From Flavipsychrobacter stenotrophus (GTDB lineage Bacteria; Bacteroidota; Bacteroidia; Chitinophagales; Chitinophagaceae), in NCBI RefSeq assembly GCF_002954265.1, contig NZ_PPSL01000004.1, forward strand, positions 310,001 to 374,000: DNA of 64,000 nucleotides, written 5' to 3'. Below, one piece after another: positions 51,426 through 59,965 of this stretch (within the stretch, counting starts at the first letter, position 1; each line of letters starts with the position of its first letter). Made by a program: the position numbers and the translations under genes. The notes below the pieces were generated by a model. That model was not told the DNA's origin, did no database searches, and saw only the letters and a list, made by a program, of their open reading frames with translations.

Positions 51426-51767
51426 TTAGGCAGTTATGTGAAAAATATACATTAGTCCGGTAAAAGCAAGGCCTACGCCAATGCTGGTGAGTCCAAAAAG
51501 TCCCCAACTACTTTCTGTCATAGATGCGGCGGTAATGGTGAGCAGGAAGCTGGAAAAACAGCATAATGCTCCGGCTACTATTAGAATCATGCCTATGGTT
51601 CGTTTGCGTGCATTGCGTAGCTTCAGGCATTCGTCAATTATCTTCTTTATATAAAATTCTTCCTGTCCCTTGCTCGCCAGTTCTTCTTCCACTTCTTTCC
51701 TGGTAAGGCCACGGGCAAACAATTCCATCGTTAAGTCAGTTAATGATTGCTCTTTTTGCTGGGACAT
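51426..51767 (-). CDS. Small inner-membrane protein with two C-terminal helices
   Basis: A 113-residue protein. ATG 51767 (MSQQKEQSLTDL) is preferred over the longer frame from 51881. The N-terminal half is a charged helical segment (LTMELFARGLTRKEVEEELA, FYIKKIIDECLKL). Two membrane helices follow: IGMILIVAGALCCFSSFLL and GLTSIGVGLAFTGLMYIF. No family is recognised. It diverges from the YqaE-like gene, with about 107 bases between the starts, which may share a control region. Confidence 0.6.
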   Translation of the reverse strand: MSQQKEQSLTDLTMELFARGLTRKEVEEELASKGQEEFYIKKIIDECLKLRNARKRTIGMILIVAGALCCFSSFLLTITAASMTESSWGLFGLTSIGVGLAFTGLMYIFHITA

Positions 51768-51874
51768 ACAACGAATTTTAATTAAAATATTTATTGGATT
51801 CCCAATATAAATTTCTTCCCGTGGGAATATCATGATATTGGTCATTGGCGGGGAATTGATAAATTTGTACGACC

Positions 51875-52069
51875 ATGACATTAATAGCTATCCTTTTTCC
51901 CGCATTGTCTTTTTTTCTCAGAGGACGTATCATTACAGGTATTGTTTGCCTGATCCTGCAGGCTATTCTCATAGGTTGGATACCTGCGGCTATATGGGCC
52001 GTTATCAGTCTGCAAAATGCCAGGGAGGATAGAAGGACACGCCGTATCATCAGGGAAATGAGGCGATAA
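51875..52069 (+). CDS. YqaE/Pmp3-like small membrane protein
   Basis: A 64-residue protein: MTLIAILFPALSFFLRG, then IICL-type helix (ITGIVCLILQAILIGWIPA) and AIWAVISLQNARE, ending in a basic tail of Arg residues. Two membrane helices and the FPALSFFLRG / GWIPAAIWA pattern fit the YqaE/Pmp3 group, which in other organisms respond to salt or cold stress. The basic C-terminal tail is cytoplasmic. It has no visible -7 box of its own. Confidence 0.7.
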   Translation: MTLIAILFPALSFFLRGRIITGIVCLILQAILIGWIPAAIWAVISLQNAREDRRTRRIIREMRR

Positions 52070-52121
52070 TCCGTTTTTATCGCATTCGTCAATTAACCTT
52101 TTATCCTTTTAACCCTTTACC

Positions 52122-52129
52122 TATCTTTG
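52122..52129 (+). promoter_or_regulatory. Bacteroidota -7 box (TATCTTTG) before trpS
   Basis: TATCTTTG matches TAnnTTTG and ends 7 bases before the ATG at 52137, giving a nearly leaderless transcript. Confidence 0.6.
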
Positions 52130-52136
52130 CAGCCTT

Positions 52137-53132
52137 ATGAGTAAGGAAATTGTAGTGAGCGGCATCCGCTCTACCGGCCATTTGCACTTGGGCAACTATT
52201 TTGGTGCCATGCAGAACTATGTGAAAATGCAGGACAGTTATGACTGTTATTTTTTCGTAGCCGATTATCATGCACTCACCACTCATCCTGATCCAAAAGA
52301 ACTGAAGCCGAGTGTATACAGGGTATTGGCAGAAAATATAGCCAGTGGCCTGGATCCTGAAAAGGTTGCCTTGTACGTACAGAGCGATGTGCCGGAAATA
52401 CCTGAGCTATACCTGATGCTGAATATGCTGGCTTATAAAGGTGAGCTGGAAAAGGTGCCTACATTTAAAGACAAAGTGCGCCAACACCCCGACAACGTTA
52501 ATGCAGGTTTGCTGACCTATCCGGTATTGATGGCCGCAGATATATTGATACATAGAGCAGTGAAAGTGCCGGTGGGTAAAGACCAGGAGCAGCACCTGGA
52601 GATGGCGCGTAATTTTGCCAATCGTTTCAACAGCCGCTACGGAGAGTTTTTCCCTGAGCCGCAGGTATTCCGCTTCAACGACGAGACCGTGAAGATCATG
52701 AGTCTGGACGGTAACGGCAAGATGAGCAAGAGCGAGAACGTGAACGCGACCATCTTTCTGAACGATGATGATGATACTATTCGCAAAAAAATAATGAAGG
52801 CTAAGACCGATCAGGGGCCAACTGAAGCCAATATGGTAATGCCGGATTACATCCAGAATCTGTTTGCTTTGATGAACGCAGTCTCTAATCCGGGTGTAAC
52901 GGATACTTTCCGTAAGGCATACAACAACTGCAATGTGCGGTATGGCGATATGAAGAAACAACTGGCGGAAGATATGGTAGCCTTTGTAGCGCCTATACGC
53001 GAGCGAGCTGCAGAATTGAATAAAGACGAGGATACACTGAGGAAGATATTGAAGATGGGCGCAGACAAGGCCCGTGCCAGCTCTTCTGAAACAATAAAGG
53101 GTGCAAGGAAGCTGATGGGTATCAACTATTAA
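52137..53132 (+). CDS. trpS: Tryptophan-tRNA ligase
   Basis: A 331-residue class I aminoacyl-tRNA synthetase that joins Trp to tRNA-Trp using ATP. The HIGH-type motif is in STGHLHLGNYFG (residues 12-23), and the KMSKS loop is GNGKMSKSENVN (Lys195-Ser199). FVADYHALTTHPDP and AADILIHRA are also family hallmarks. Length is normal. It has its own -7 box. No trp attenuator was seen upstream. Confidence 0.96.
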   Translation: MSKEIVVSGIRSTGHLHLGNYFGAMQNYVKMQDSYDCYFFVADYHALTTHPDPKELKPSVYRVLAENIASGLDPEKVALYVQSDVPEIPELYLMLNMLAYKGELEKVPTFKDKVRQHPDNVNAGLLTYPVLMAADILIHRAVKVPVGKDQEQHLEMARNFANRFNSRYGEFFPEPQVFRFNDETVKIMSLDGNGKMSKSENVNATIFLNDDDDTIRKKIMKAKTDQGPTEANMVMPDYIQNLFALMNAVSNPGVTDTFRKAYNNCNVRYGDMKKQLAEDMVAFVAPIRERAAELNKDEDTLRKILKMGADKARASSSETIKGARKLMGINY

Positions 53133-53273
53133 TTTTATTTAATCGGAAGTTGAAAAGCTATTGTAAAATAGAATAGTAAAACAAATGCGAATTTGTTAGT
53201 TTTACCTCCCTGAGAGTTCAGCAGGATCATGAACTTTTGAATCTTTACTTTTTAATTTTTTACTTTTTATACA

Positions 53274-53909
53274 ATGCCTCATAAAGTAACTCCCAAGCAT
53301 ATAGCCGTGGCCGGTAATATAGGGTCTGGTAAAACAACGCTTACAGCCATGCTGGCCAAGCATTACAAATGGGAACCTCACTTTGAGGATGTGGAACACA
53401 ATCCTTACCTCATAGATTTTTATGAGGATATGCACCGCTGGTCGTTCAACCTGCAGATATACTTTCTGAACAATCGTATAAAGCATCTTATAGACATAAG
53501 AAGCGGTAAAGACACAGTGATACAGGATCGTACCATATACGAAGATGCCTATATATTCGCGCCCAACCTGTTTGATATGGGATTAATGACCAAGCGCGAC
53601 TATGAGAACTATACTTCATTCTTCCAGAATCTTAAAACCCTAATTCAGCCACCCGATCTACTGATCTATCTGAAAACATCCATTCCTACATTGGTAGACC
53701 AGATACAAAAGCGTGGCCGTGAATATGAGGAGAACATTAGGCTCGACTACCTGAAAAGGCTGAATGAGAATTATAATAAGTGGATAGACGGTTATAATGA
53801 CGGCCCGCTACTTATAATTGATGTGAATAACTGCAACTTTGCAGAGAAGGAAGAAGACTTTGCGGACGTAGTGCGTCGTATAGATGCCCAGCTGTTTGGC
53901 CTGTTCTGA
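53274..53909 (+). CDS. Deoxynucleoside kinase (dAK/dGK-type)
   Basis: A 211-residue kinase that phosphorylates a deoxynucleoside in the salvage pathway. The P-loop AVAGNIGSGKTTL (Gly14-Thr22), the FYEDMHRWSFNLQIYFLNNR helix and the DRTIYEDAYIFA catalytic region (with ERS/DRT-type acidic Glu) fit the deoxyadenosine/deoxyguanosine kinase group. The lid contains RGREYEENIRLDYLKRL. An AT-rich leader with short runs of AACTTTT/TTTTTACTTTTT precedes it. Confidence 0.9.
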   Translation: MPHKVTPKHIAVAGNIGSGKTTLTAMLAKHYKWEPHFEDVEHNPYLIDFYEDMHRWSFNLQIYFLNNRIKHLIDIRSGKDTVIQDRTIYEDAYIFAPNLFDMGLMTKRDYENYTSFFQNLKTLIQPPDLLIYLKTSIPTLVDQIQKRGREYEENIRLDYLKRLNENYNKWIDGYNDGPLLIIDVNNCNFAEKEEDFADVVRRIDAQLFGLF

Positions 53910-54032
53910 TCAGTTAAGTGATCTCCTAAATTAATTTTCTGTTTATTGTAACTTTTAGCGGGTTGCAGCCTATATACTATTGTATATAATCGGTATATTC
54001 ATTTTATTCTACTAACTACTTCTTTCTATAGC

Positions 54033-56573
54033 ATGAAAAACACTTTACTTTTTCTATTGTTTGCTTTTATGGGTACTCATGCCATGGCCGGCGTTATTAA
54101 AGGCCATGCAGCCGATACGAAGGGCGAGGCATTGTCTTATGCTACTATATATGTAGAGGGTACTACAACCGGGGCCAATGCTAATGCCAGTGGCGATTAT
54201 GAGTTGACCATAGCACCGGGTTTGTATACGGTTATCTGTCAGTATGTAGGGTATAAGCAGGCCCGGTATAGTGTTACTATAAAGGGCGATGAAACGGTTA
54301 TACACAACTTTTTTTTGGCCACACAGGGGCTGGAAATGAAAGAGGTTGTAGTAAAGGCAAATGCGGAAGACCCGGCTTATGCTATAATGCGTAGTGCCAT
54401 AAAGAAGCGGAAATTTCATGCCGACCAGATAAGTTCTTTTCAGACCAATATGTACCTGAAATGTATTGGCAGGTCTCGCCAGATGCCAAAGAAGGTAATG
54501 GGGCAGAAGATAAATGCACAGGACATAGGCGCCGATAGTAACGGAAAAGGTATCATATACCTGCTGGAAGAAGACGCAGACTACTATGTACAAGGTGAGC
54601 ACGAGAGAACCGTAGTACACTCTGTAAGAGAGAGTGGTAATCCCGGTGGTGTAGGGTTCTCTCAATTTCCTTCTGTAATCTCTTTTTACGATAATAATGT
54701 AAGCTTGTTTGGCAGGTCTTCAAGAGGATATATATCGCCTGTAAATGATTTGGCGCTCAACTACTACAAATACAAATTGGAGGGGCAATTTGAAGAGCAG
54801 GGCCATACCGTCTATAAGATAAAAGTAATACAGAAGCGGGCCTATGAGCCATGTTTTAATGGCTACATATACATCACTGAAGGCGAGTGGGCTATTCATA
54901 GCATCAACCTGGCACTTACGAAAGAGTCGGGGTTGGATAAAATGGATACCATGAAGGTAGACCAGCTTTACCTGCCCTACAAAGATGATACCTGGGTGAT
55001 CAAGAGCCAGGTTATTTATGTCACTCTTAAGATCTTCGGTTTTGACATTATCGGGAGTGCGGTTACTGTGTACAACAGACAAAAGGTGAATGAGCCCATT
55101 GCAGATACCATGTTCTCTAAAAAGGTGACCAGCTCTTATGATAAAATAGCCAACAAAAAAGATACCGCTTACTGGACCGAGAACCGACCTATACCACTGG
55201 AAGCAGATGAGAAGAAGGACTTTGTAGTAAAGGATAGTATCAGGAAGGTCATTGAAGATCCGAGAAGGGTAGACTCCCTGCGAAGGAAAGGTAACAAGCC
55301 ATCTCCCGTAGGTTTGCTTATATCGGGGTACACATATACCGGTAAGGAAAAGAGGAATGTGTTTACTACCAACTCGGTTTTACTGGGTCTGAGCGAAGAC
55401 AATATGGTCAACTTTAATGCTGTAGAAGGATTTAACATAGCGCCCAAGGTGAACTGGCGGCATATGGTAGATACCGGAAAATATATCATTACAGATATGG
55501 CCGCAAGGTATGGTTTCACCAATACTCATTTCAATGCCATAGGCCGTGTTTACTATACTGCCACAGACCAGGCATGGAGAAGTCGCTCCTGGATGGGCGG
55601 GGTAGAAGGGGGCAAATATGTGTTTCAGTACAACCCCGATAATCCCGTGCTGCAGTGGTTCAATACTTATGCTTCATTGTTTTATAAAGAGAACGATCTG
55701 CGCATCTATGAAAGATGGGAAGGGTCGGCTTTCCTGAGACGCAATTATGGGAATGGCCTGATATGGTTAGCTAAAGCATCATTTCAGAAAAGACTACCGT
55801 TGAGCAATAATACAGAGTACAATTTCAGTAGTGTAGATGCACCATATAAAAGCAACCTGCCTGCTAATTTGCCGGCCGTAGCCACGGCATGGGAAGAGCA
55901 TAATGCTATGATCCTTTATGGTATGATCTCTTACAAGCCCGGCATTACCTATACGCAGTATCCCGATTATAAAACCCCCAATGGCAGCTCATGGCCACGC
56001 CTCACGCTTAGCTATGAAAAGGGTGTAGCCGGCGTACTGGAAAGCAAGACCGATTTTGATAAGTGGCGCTTCAGTATTCAGGACGATGTATCGTTAAGGC
56101 TGTTTGGTAGGTTCTCTTATAATTTTGTGGTAGGCGGTTTTCTTAATAGCAAATATGTATCTATTCCAGACCTTATGCACCTGTATGGTAACAGGGGCGT
56201 TGGTTACGCCAATCCTTATATGCAGAGCTTCCAGTTTGCGCAGTATTACGACTTTAGCAATAAAGAACCTATATACGGCGAGGCGCATGTGGAGTATCAC
56301 TTGAACGGATTGTTGAGCAACAAGATCCCATTGCTCAGGCCGGCGCAATGGTACCTGCTGTTTGGTGGTAATGCATTTTACGCCAGCGATCATAACTACT
56401 ATACTGAGGCCTTTGTGGGTATAGACAATATAGGCTGGAAACTTTTGCGCATACTACGCGTAGATTTCGTTCAGTCCTGGGATAGTAACAGAGGCCACAA
56501 TTCCGGTATCCGCTTTGGGTTGAGCGGTGCTACTTTTACCCGTGCAGTAAATGTAAGCCACAGCGAATGGTAG
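54033..56573 (+). CDS. DUF5686 family outer-membrane protein with carboxypeptidase-regulatory-like domain
   Basis: An 846-residue protein: signal peptide MKNTLLFLLFAFMGTHAMAG, a carboxypeptidase-regulatory-like beta-sandwich (about 20-105, GHAADTKGEALSYATIYVEG), then the DUF5686 region starting at AYAIMRSAIKKRKFH and running to the C-terminus as a predicted beta-barrel. The final part (RPAQWYLLFGGNAFYASD, GIRFGLSGATF) is strand-rich. Family members are outer-membrane proteins of Bacteroidota without a known biochemical role. There is no TonB plug, so it is not a TonB receptor. It is a single gene. Confidence 0.88.
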   Translation: MKNTLLFLLFAFMGTHAMAGVIKGHAADTKGEALSYATIYVEGTTTGANANASGDYELTIAPGLYTVICQYVGYKQARYSVTIKGDETVIHNFFLATQGLEMKEVVVKANAEDPAYAIMRSAIKKRKFHADQISSFQTNMYLKCIGRSRQMPKKVMGQKINAQDIGADSNGKGIIYLLEEDADYYVQGEHERTVVHSVRESGNPGGVGFSQFPSVISFYDNNVSLFGRSSRGYISPVNDLALNYYKYKLEGQFEEQGHTVYKIKVIQKRAYEPCFNGYIYITEGEWAIHSINLALTKESGLDKMDTMKVDQLYLPYKDDTWVIKSQVIYVTLKIFGFDIIGSAVTVYNRQKVNEPIADTMFSKKVTSSYDKIANKKDTAYWTENRPIPLEADEKKDFVVKDSIRKVIEDPRRVDSLRRKGNKPSPVGLLISGYTYTGKEKRNVFTTNSVLLGLSEDNMVNFNAVEGFNIAPKVNWRHMVDTGKYIITDMAARYGFTNTHFNAIGRVYYTATDQAWRSRSWMGGVEGGKYVFQYNPDNPVLQWFNTYASLFYKENDLRIYERWEGSAFLRRNYGNGLIWLAKASFQKRLPLSNNTEYNFSSVDAPYKSNLPANLPAVATAWEEHNAMILYGMISYKPGITYTQYPDYKTPNGSSWPRLTLSYEKGVAGVLESKTDFDKWRFSIQDDVSLRLFGRFSYNFVVGGFLNSKYVSIPDLMHLYGNRGVGYANPYMQSFQFAQYYDFSNKEPIYGEAHVEYHLNGLLSNKIPLLRPAQWYLLFGGNAFYASDHNYYTEAFVGIDNIGWKLLRILRVDFVQSWDSNRGHNSGIRFGLSGATFTRAVNVSHSEW

Positions 56574-56582
56574 GCTGAAAAC

Positions 56583-56698
56583 TAAAAAGTAAAAACTTAA
56601 AACTTAAAAGTGTACTATTAGTGCATATACCTTCTATAGAGATGAAATGCACCTCAAAATATGAGTAGTTTTTACTTTTAAGTTTTTATTTTTTACAT
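56583..56698. repeat. Inverted AAAAAGTAAAAACTTAA / ACTTTTAAGTTTTTA repeats
   Basis: AAAAAGTAAAAACTTAAAAC near 56585 and ACTTTTAAGTTTTTATTTTT near 56675 form long A/T-rich arms between two convergent genes. Similar stretches lie near 53235-53270 and 60810-60832. The pair could fold into a terminator for both genes. Confidence 0.55.
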
Positions 56699-56704
56699 TA
56701 CCAA

Positions 56705-57424
56705 TCACCAGCCGCTTGCCAGTACATCGGCAATATGCATGGTTTGAATAGGTAGGTTGTTGCTATCTATGTAGCCTTGCATGTGCATCATACAAGACAC
56801 ATCTGTCGTAATGATGTATTTAGCACCTGTATCTAATGCGTTCTTTACTTTAGACTGTGCCATGCCTATTGAGATAGGCTCGAATTTCACAGCAAACGTT
56901 CCACCGAAACCGCAGCAGGTTTCGCTTTCTTTCATCTCTATTAACTCAAGACCATTTACATTACTTAGCAACTTGCGCGGACCTTCTTTTATTTTGCATT
57001 CACGGAGTGCGCCGCATGCATCATGATAGGTAGCTTTACCATTGAGTGTAGCACCTACATTCTCTATCTTCAGTATTTCGGTGAGGAATTCAGTAAACTC
57101 AAACATATTGCCACTTACCTGGCGGCAGAGCTGCTGGTCTGAGCTGTTCTCAAATATCTTGTCGTAGTAATTGCGGGCAAAGCCTGTGCATGAGCCACTG
57201 GGACTAACTATGTAAGAAGGATCTTTAAAATCCTGCAGGAATTTTTGTGCAACTGCCTTTGCTTCGTTCTTATAACCTGCATTGTATGCAGGCTGTCCGC
57301 AGCAGGTCTGGGCCGTGTTGTAGCTAACATCGCAGCCGAGTTTCTCCAATACTTTCACCATATTCATCCCCGTTTCAGGATAAAGCTGGTCAACAAAACA
57401 AGGTATAAATAATTGTATCTTCAA
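56705..57424 (-). CDS. LutA-like (Fe-S)-binding CCG-domain protein
   Basis: A 239-residue cytoplasmic protein with two cysteine-rich CCG domains, YNTAQTCCGQPAYNAGY and SETCCGFGGTFAV, plus HDACGALRECKI and YIITTDVSCMMHMQGYI. This is the LutA/GlpC/HdrD-type fold, which binds a 4Fe-4S or related cluster. LutA takes part in L-lactate oxidation with LutB and LutC, but neither is present in this window. The -7 box lies at 57487-57494. Confidence 0.88.
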   Translation of the reverse strand: MKIQLFIPCFVDQLYPETGMNMVKVLEKLGCDVSYNTAQTCCGQPAYNAGYKNEAKAVAQKFLQDFKDPSYIVSPSGSCTGFARNYYDKIFENSSDQQLCRQVSGNMFEFTEFLTEILKIENVGATLNGKATYHDACGALRECKIKEGPRKLLSNVNGLELIEMKESETCCGFGGTFAVKFEPISIGMAQSKVKNALDTGAKYIITTDVSCMMHMQGYIDSNNLPIQTMHIADVLASGW

Positions 57425-57486
57425 AGTCTGAATTCAAGTAACTAAGTGAAACCCCGTACAATAGCACAGGTTATTTTATGCAGTTG

Positions 57487-57494
57487 CAAAGTTA
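57487..57494 (-). promoter_or_regulatory. Bacteroidota -7 box (TAACTTTG) before the LutA-like gene
   Basis: TAACTTTG on the minus strand, 62 bases upstream of the ATG at 57424. Confidence 0.5.
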
Positions 57495-57565
57495 AGAAGG
57501 TAATTGGTTTATTTGCAGGCTAAGTTTGTAAGGATATTTGCTGAATTGCATTAAATAATAGTATA

Positions 57566-58051
57566 ATGAGTTTTGAAATAAAAGCAATAAAGATAGCTGA
57601 CGAATATACCTTGATGGCAGGCTTTATGCATGAGTTACATAAGCATGAGCACCTGTTATTTGATAAAACCGCCGCGTGGCCGGATATTGAGCATGGCTAT
57701 ATGCGCCATGTCATCACTATGCAGGAAGAGTGCCAAGGGGTGTGCCTTGTAGCCTATGTAGACGGAGTGCCTGCCGGCTTTATGTTTGGGTATGTAGAAG
57801 AGCAGGATGATAGCCGAACAGAAGTTTACGAGGGACGCGAACTATATGTATCTGACGGATATATTGCTGAGCCTTTTAGAAGAATGGGTATCTATCGCAA
57901 GCTGAACGACCACTTGGAGCAGATGTTTGTAAAGGATGGTGTGAAACGAATAACCCGTTTTACCATGGTCAATAACGTTCGCATGCGGCAATTTCTGGAA
58001 GAGGAGGGGTATACTGTTACCCGCCTGCTTTATGAGAAGTGGGTAGAGTAG
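57566..58051 (+). CDS. GNAT-family N-acetyltransferase
   Basis: A 161-residue cytoplasmic acetyltransferase. The acetyl-CoA loop is AEPFRRMGIYRKLND (the R-x-x-G-x-x pattern), and the preceding strand is ELYVSDGYI. FTMVNNVRMRQFLEEEGY is the usual C-terminal part. It should transfer an acetyl group from acetyl-CoA to an amine; the substrate is unknown. The downstream region is a repeat-rich gap. Confidence 0.85.
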   Translation: MSFEIKAIKIADEYTLMAGFMHELHKHEHLLFDKTAAWPDIEHGYMRHVITMQEECQGVCLVAYVDGVPAGFMFGYVEEQDDSRTEVYEGRELYVSDGYIAEPFRRMGIYRKLNDHLEQMFVKDGVKRITRFTMVNNVRMRQFLEEEGYTVTRLLYEKWVE

Positions 58052-58540
58052 ATATTCTCTTCTTTCAATGAATCTTTACGCACATTTATAAAAGTGGCAG
58101 TTTTTCTGAAAAGTGGCAGTTTTGAATGAGGTGTTTTGGGTGAAATGCTTTTTGGGTAAGGTTTGCATGAGATTTTAACAAACTGCTACTTTCTGCTACT
58201 TTCTGCCACATGTTGCCACTTTTTCTGCTACTTTTTATTTTTACCTCGTCCCTGCAGCGTCCAGCAGCGTCCTGAAATAGGTTTACATTTTGGTTATTCG
58301 CTCAGTCGCTGTGGAGACGCAATTATGCGTCTCTACCATAATATAGGTTGTTATTGTTTTTGATAGGGTTCATAATGTCAAAGAGCGTAAAGGTTTTCAC
58401 CTGATTTGAGTGCAAATTAATGCGTGTATTTGTATCCTGCAAATAAACATATCCAAAAAATTTGCGAAAAAATCGGCTGAAAGGCTTTGTGGGTAAGGCT
58501 TTGAGGTGGGTTATTTTCTGTGGATATGTTTTTTTTTGGG
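58052..58540. other. Intergenic stretch with a fold-back structure
   Basis: 489 bases without a credible gene. It contains two direct AAGTGGCAGTTTT units (about 58091 and 58110), inverted CTGCTACTTT units (about 58183-58230), a GAGACGCAATTATGCGTCTC hairpin (about 58313-58332), two similar TGAAA-GCTTT-TGGGTAAGG segments (58141-58166 and 58478-58503), and an 11-bp inverted pair AAACATATCCA / TGGATATGTTT (58445-58455 and 58521-58531) that runs into nine T. Confidence 0.6.
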
Positions 58541-59071
58541 TTAGTAGCTTCGGATTGACTCAATACTTTTTAGAAATTCAGTGCCATATTTTACAACTAA
58601 TTCGCTTGTCATATCCATTATTACCTGAACACCTTTGTCATTATTTATGAGATGTATCCAATATATCGTATGCTCTTTGCCGGTATCATCGTCTATATAT
58701 GTGCCTTTGTATCCAATAGCATTTTTATAAGTTATTTTTGTTTTGTTTGTATCCCAGCTGAATACTTCTCTAATTTTTAGGCCTCTTCTATCCTTGCTTC
58801 TTTTAGCTATTGAATATTGAACAACGTCTGTTCCCGCTGGTATAGTTTCTACAATAAAAGCTATTACCGGAATTATCCGGGCGCCTTGTTTGTCAATTAT
58901 TGCCTCTCGCTCATAATTGTATATAAAAGCTTGTTTGAATTCATCGTTATTGATCTTCCATTTATTATTAGGTAGTTCAAACTTTAGTTTGGCCAAAGCC
59001 ACTGTTTCGCTTTGGGCAAAACACGAAAAGAAGGATAATAATGTAAATATAGACAACAAAGCTTTTTTCAT
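58541..59071 (-). CDS. Secreted hypothetical protein
   Basis: A 176-residue protein with signal peptide MKKALLSIFTLLSFFSCFAQ (cleavage FAQ-S). The mature domain has FELPNNKWKINNDEFKQAFI, IIPVIAFIVETIPAGTDVV and VFSWDTNKTKITYKNAIGYK, and ends VVKYGTEFLKSIESIRSY. This resembles the layout of small PsbP/DUF1795-type domains that bind a surface ligand, but I cannot name the family. A Cys in SFFSCFAQ is not placed as a lipobox. It stands alone. Confidence 0.65.
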   Translation of the reverse strand: MKKALLSIFTLLSFFSCFAQSETVALAKLKFELPNNKWKINNDEFKQAFIYNYEREAIIDKQGARIIPVIAFIVETIPAGTDVVQYSIAKRSKDRRGLKIREVFSWDTNKTKITYKNAIGYKGTYIDDDTGKEHTIYWIHLINNDKGVQVIMDMTSELVVKYGTEFLKSIESIRSY

Positions 59072-59320
59072 AGTTGCGGCAGAATTGAGTGTAATTAATT
59101 GCTTGATTCGAAATTAGGAAATTTTTATTGAGTTTGGTTTACTTCGTTATGAGTTCAAAATGAATTAACCCGACGGTTGTTGGTAAGCAGACGCAACAGC
59201 GGCAGGGTTGAGGGATGATTAGTGTTCCAAAAAGAATACGTCCCGGTGTGCCGGTCGGGAGACCGGCGGCCGCGCGAGCGTAGTCGGAGACATACGCTCA
59301 GCAGCAGGGAGGGTTAACAC

Positions 59321-59839
59321 CTACACTGGCTTCCTCACCTCGGCCTTTATGATCTTCGCCTTCACCAACTGATCCAATAATTCGTTCAGTTCATTGGGTT
59401 GTTGGCTACCTATGAGGATCTTTTTGCCGGTGTTCAGTTCCAATTGTAGGCCCATGTTGCCGCTTACATTGTAGGCTTTGCCTTTGCCGCCTAGTCCGTA
59501 GCGGATGCCCCAGCCGCCGTAGTCGAGTATGGGGCTATACTGGCGAACGTAGGCTTTTGTTACTTCATCCCAGCTGATGACCAGTACCTGGAAATGTATG
59601 GGGAAGAAGCGGTAATAGATGCCTTTCTCGTCGATCTTTGTACGTAGCTGCATGATGTAAAACAGGATCATGATCACCAACGGAACTATAGCGCCAATGA
59701 GTATTTCATTCATTACATCAGGACTGTATTTAAAGCCATTGTGGTAAAATGCCAGGGTTACAGGTACCACCAGTACGCCAGCTAAAAGCACCCACAACCA
59801 CCACTGCCTGAATTTCTGTACTTCTGAAAAGTTGTTCAT
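59321..59839 (-). CDS. Small inner-membrane hypothetical protein with PH-like tail
   Basis: A 172-residue protein. Two membrane helices lie near the N-terminus (WWLWVLLAGVLVVPVTLAFY and ILIGAIVPLVIMILFYI). The rest is a cytoplasmic beta-rich domain with IDEKGIYYRFFPIHFQVLVI, YSPILDYGGWGIRYGLGGKG and KKILIGSQQPNELNELLDQL, the general layout of bacterial PH-like domains. The function is unknown. It is followed on the same strand by a GT2 gene region only beyond a repeat cluster, so co-transcription is uncertain. Confidence 0.6.
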   Translation of the reverse strand: MNNFSEVQKFRQWWLWVLLAGVLVVPVTLAFYHNGFKYSPDVMNEILIGAIVPLVIMILFYIMQLRTKIDEKGIYYRFFPIHFQVLVISWDEVTKAYVRQYSPILDYGGWGIRYGLGGKGKAYNVSGNMGLQLELNTGKKILIGSQQPNELNELLDQLVKAKIIKAEVRKPV

Positions 59840-59842
59840 AAT

Positions 59843-59932
59843 TTATGTCGCCCTCAGGGCTAGTGTTATGTAGTTTTGTTGTCGAGGGGTTGAAACCCCT
59901 CGCTATTTATGTCGCCCTTTCAGGGCTTTCTA
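59843..59932. repeat. TTATGTCGCCCT...AGGGCT repeats with central hairpin
   Basis: Two direct copies of TTATGTCGCCCT-n-CAGGGCT (59843-59861 and about 59908-59926) flank a 9-bp hairpin CGAGGGGTT-GA-AACCCCTCG (59883-59902). It looks like a compact palindromic repeat element. Confidence 0.7.
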
Positions 59933-59965
59933 CTGCCTGAATTCAATTGTTAGGTTAGTGAATTT

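Noticed and set aside
58313-58332. GAGACGCAATTATGCGTCTC hairpin as a CRISPR unit
   Set aside because: It is a single palindrome with no regular array of spacers; it is treated as an isolated dispersed repeat.
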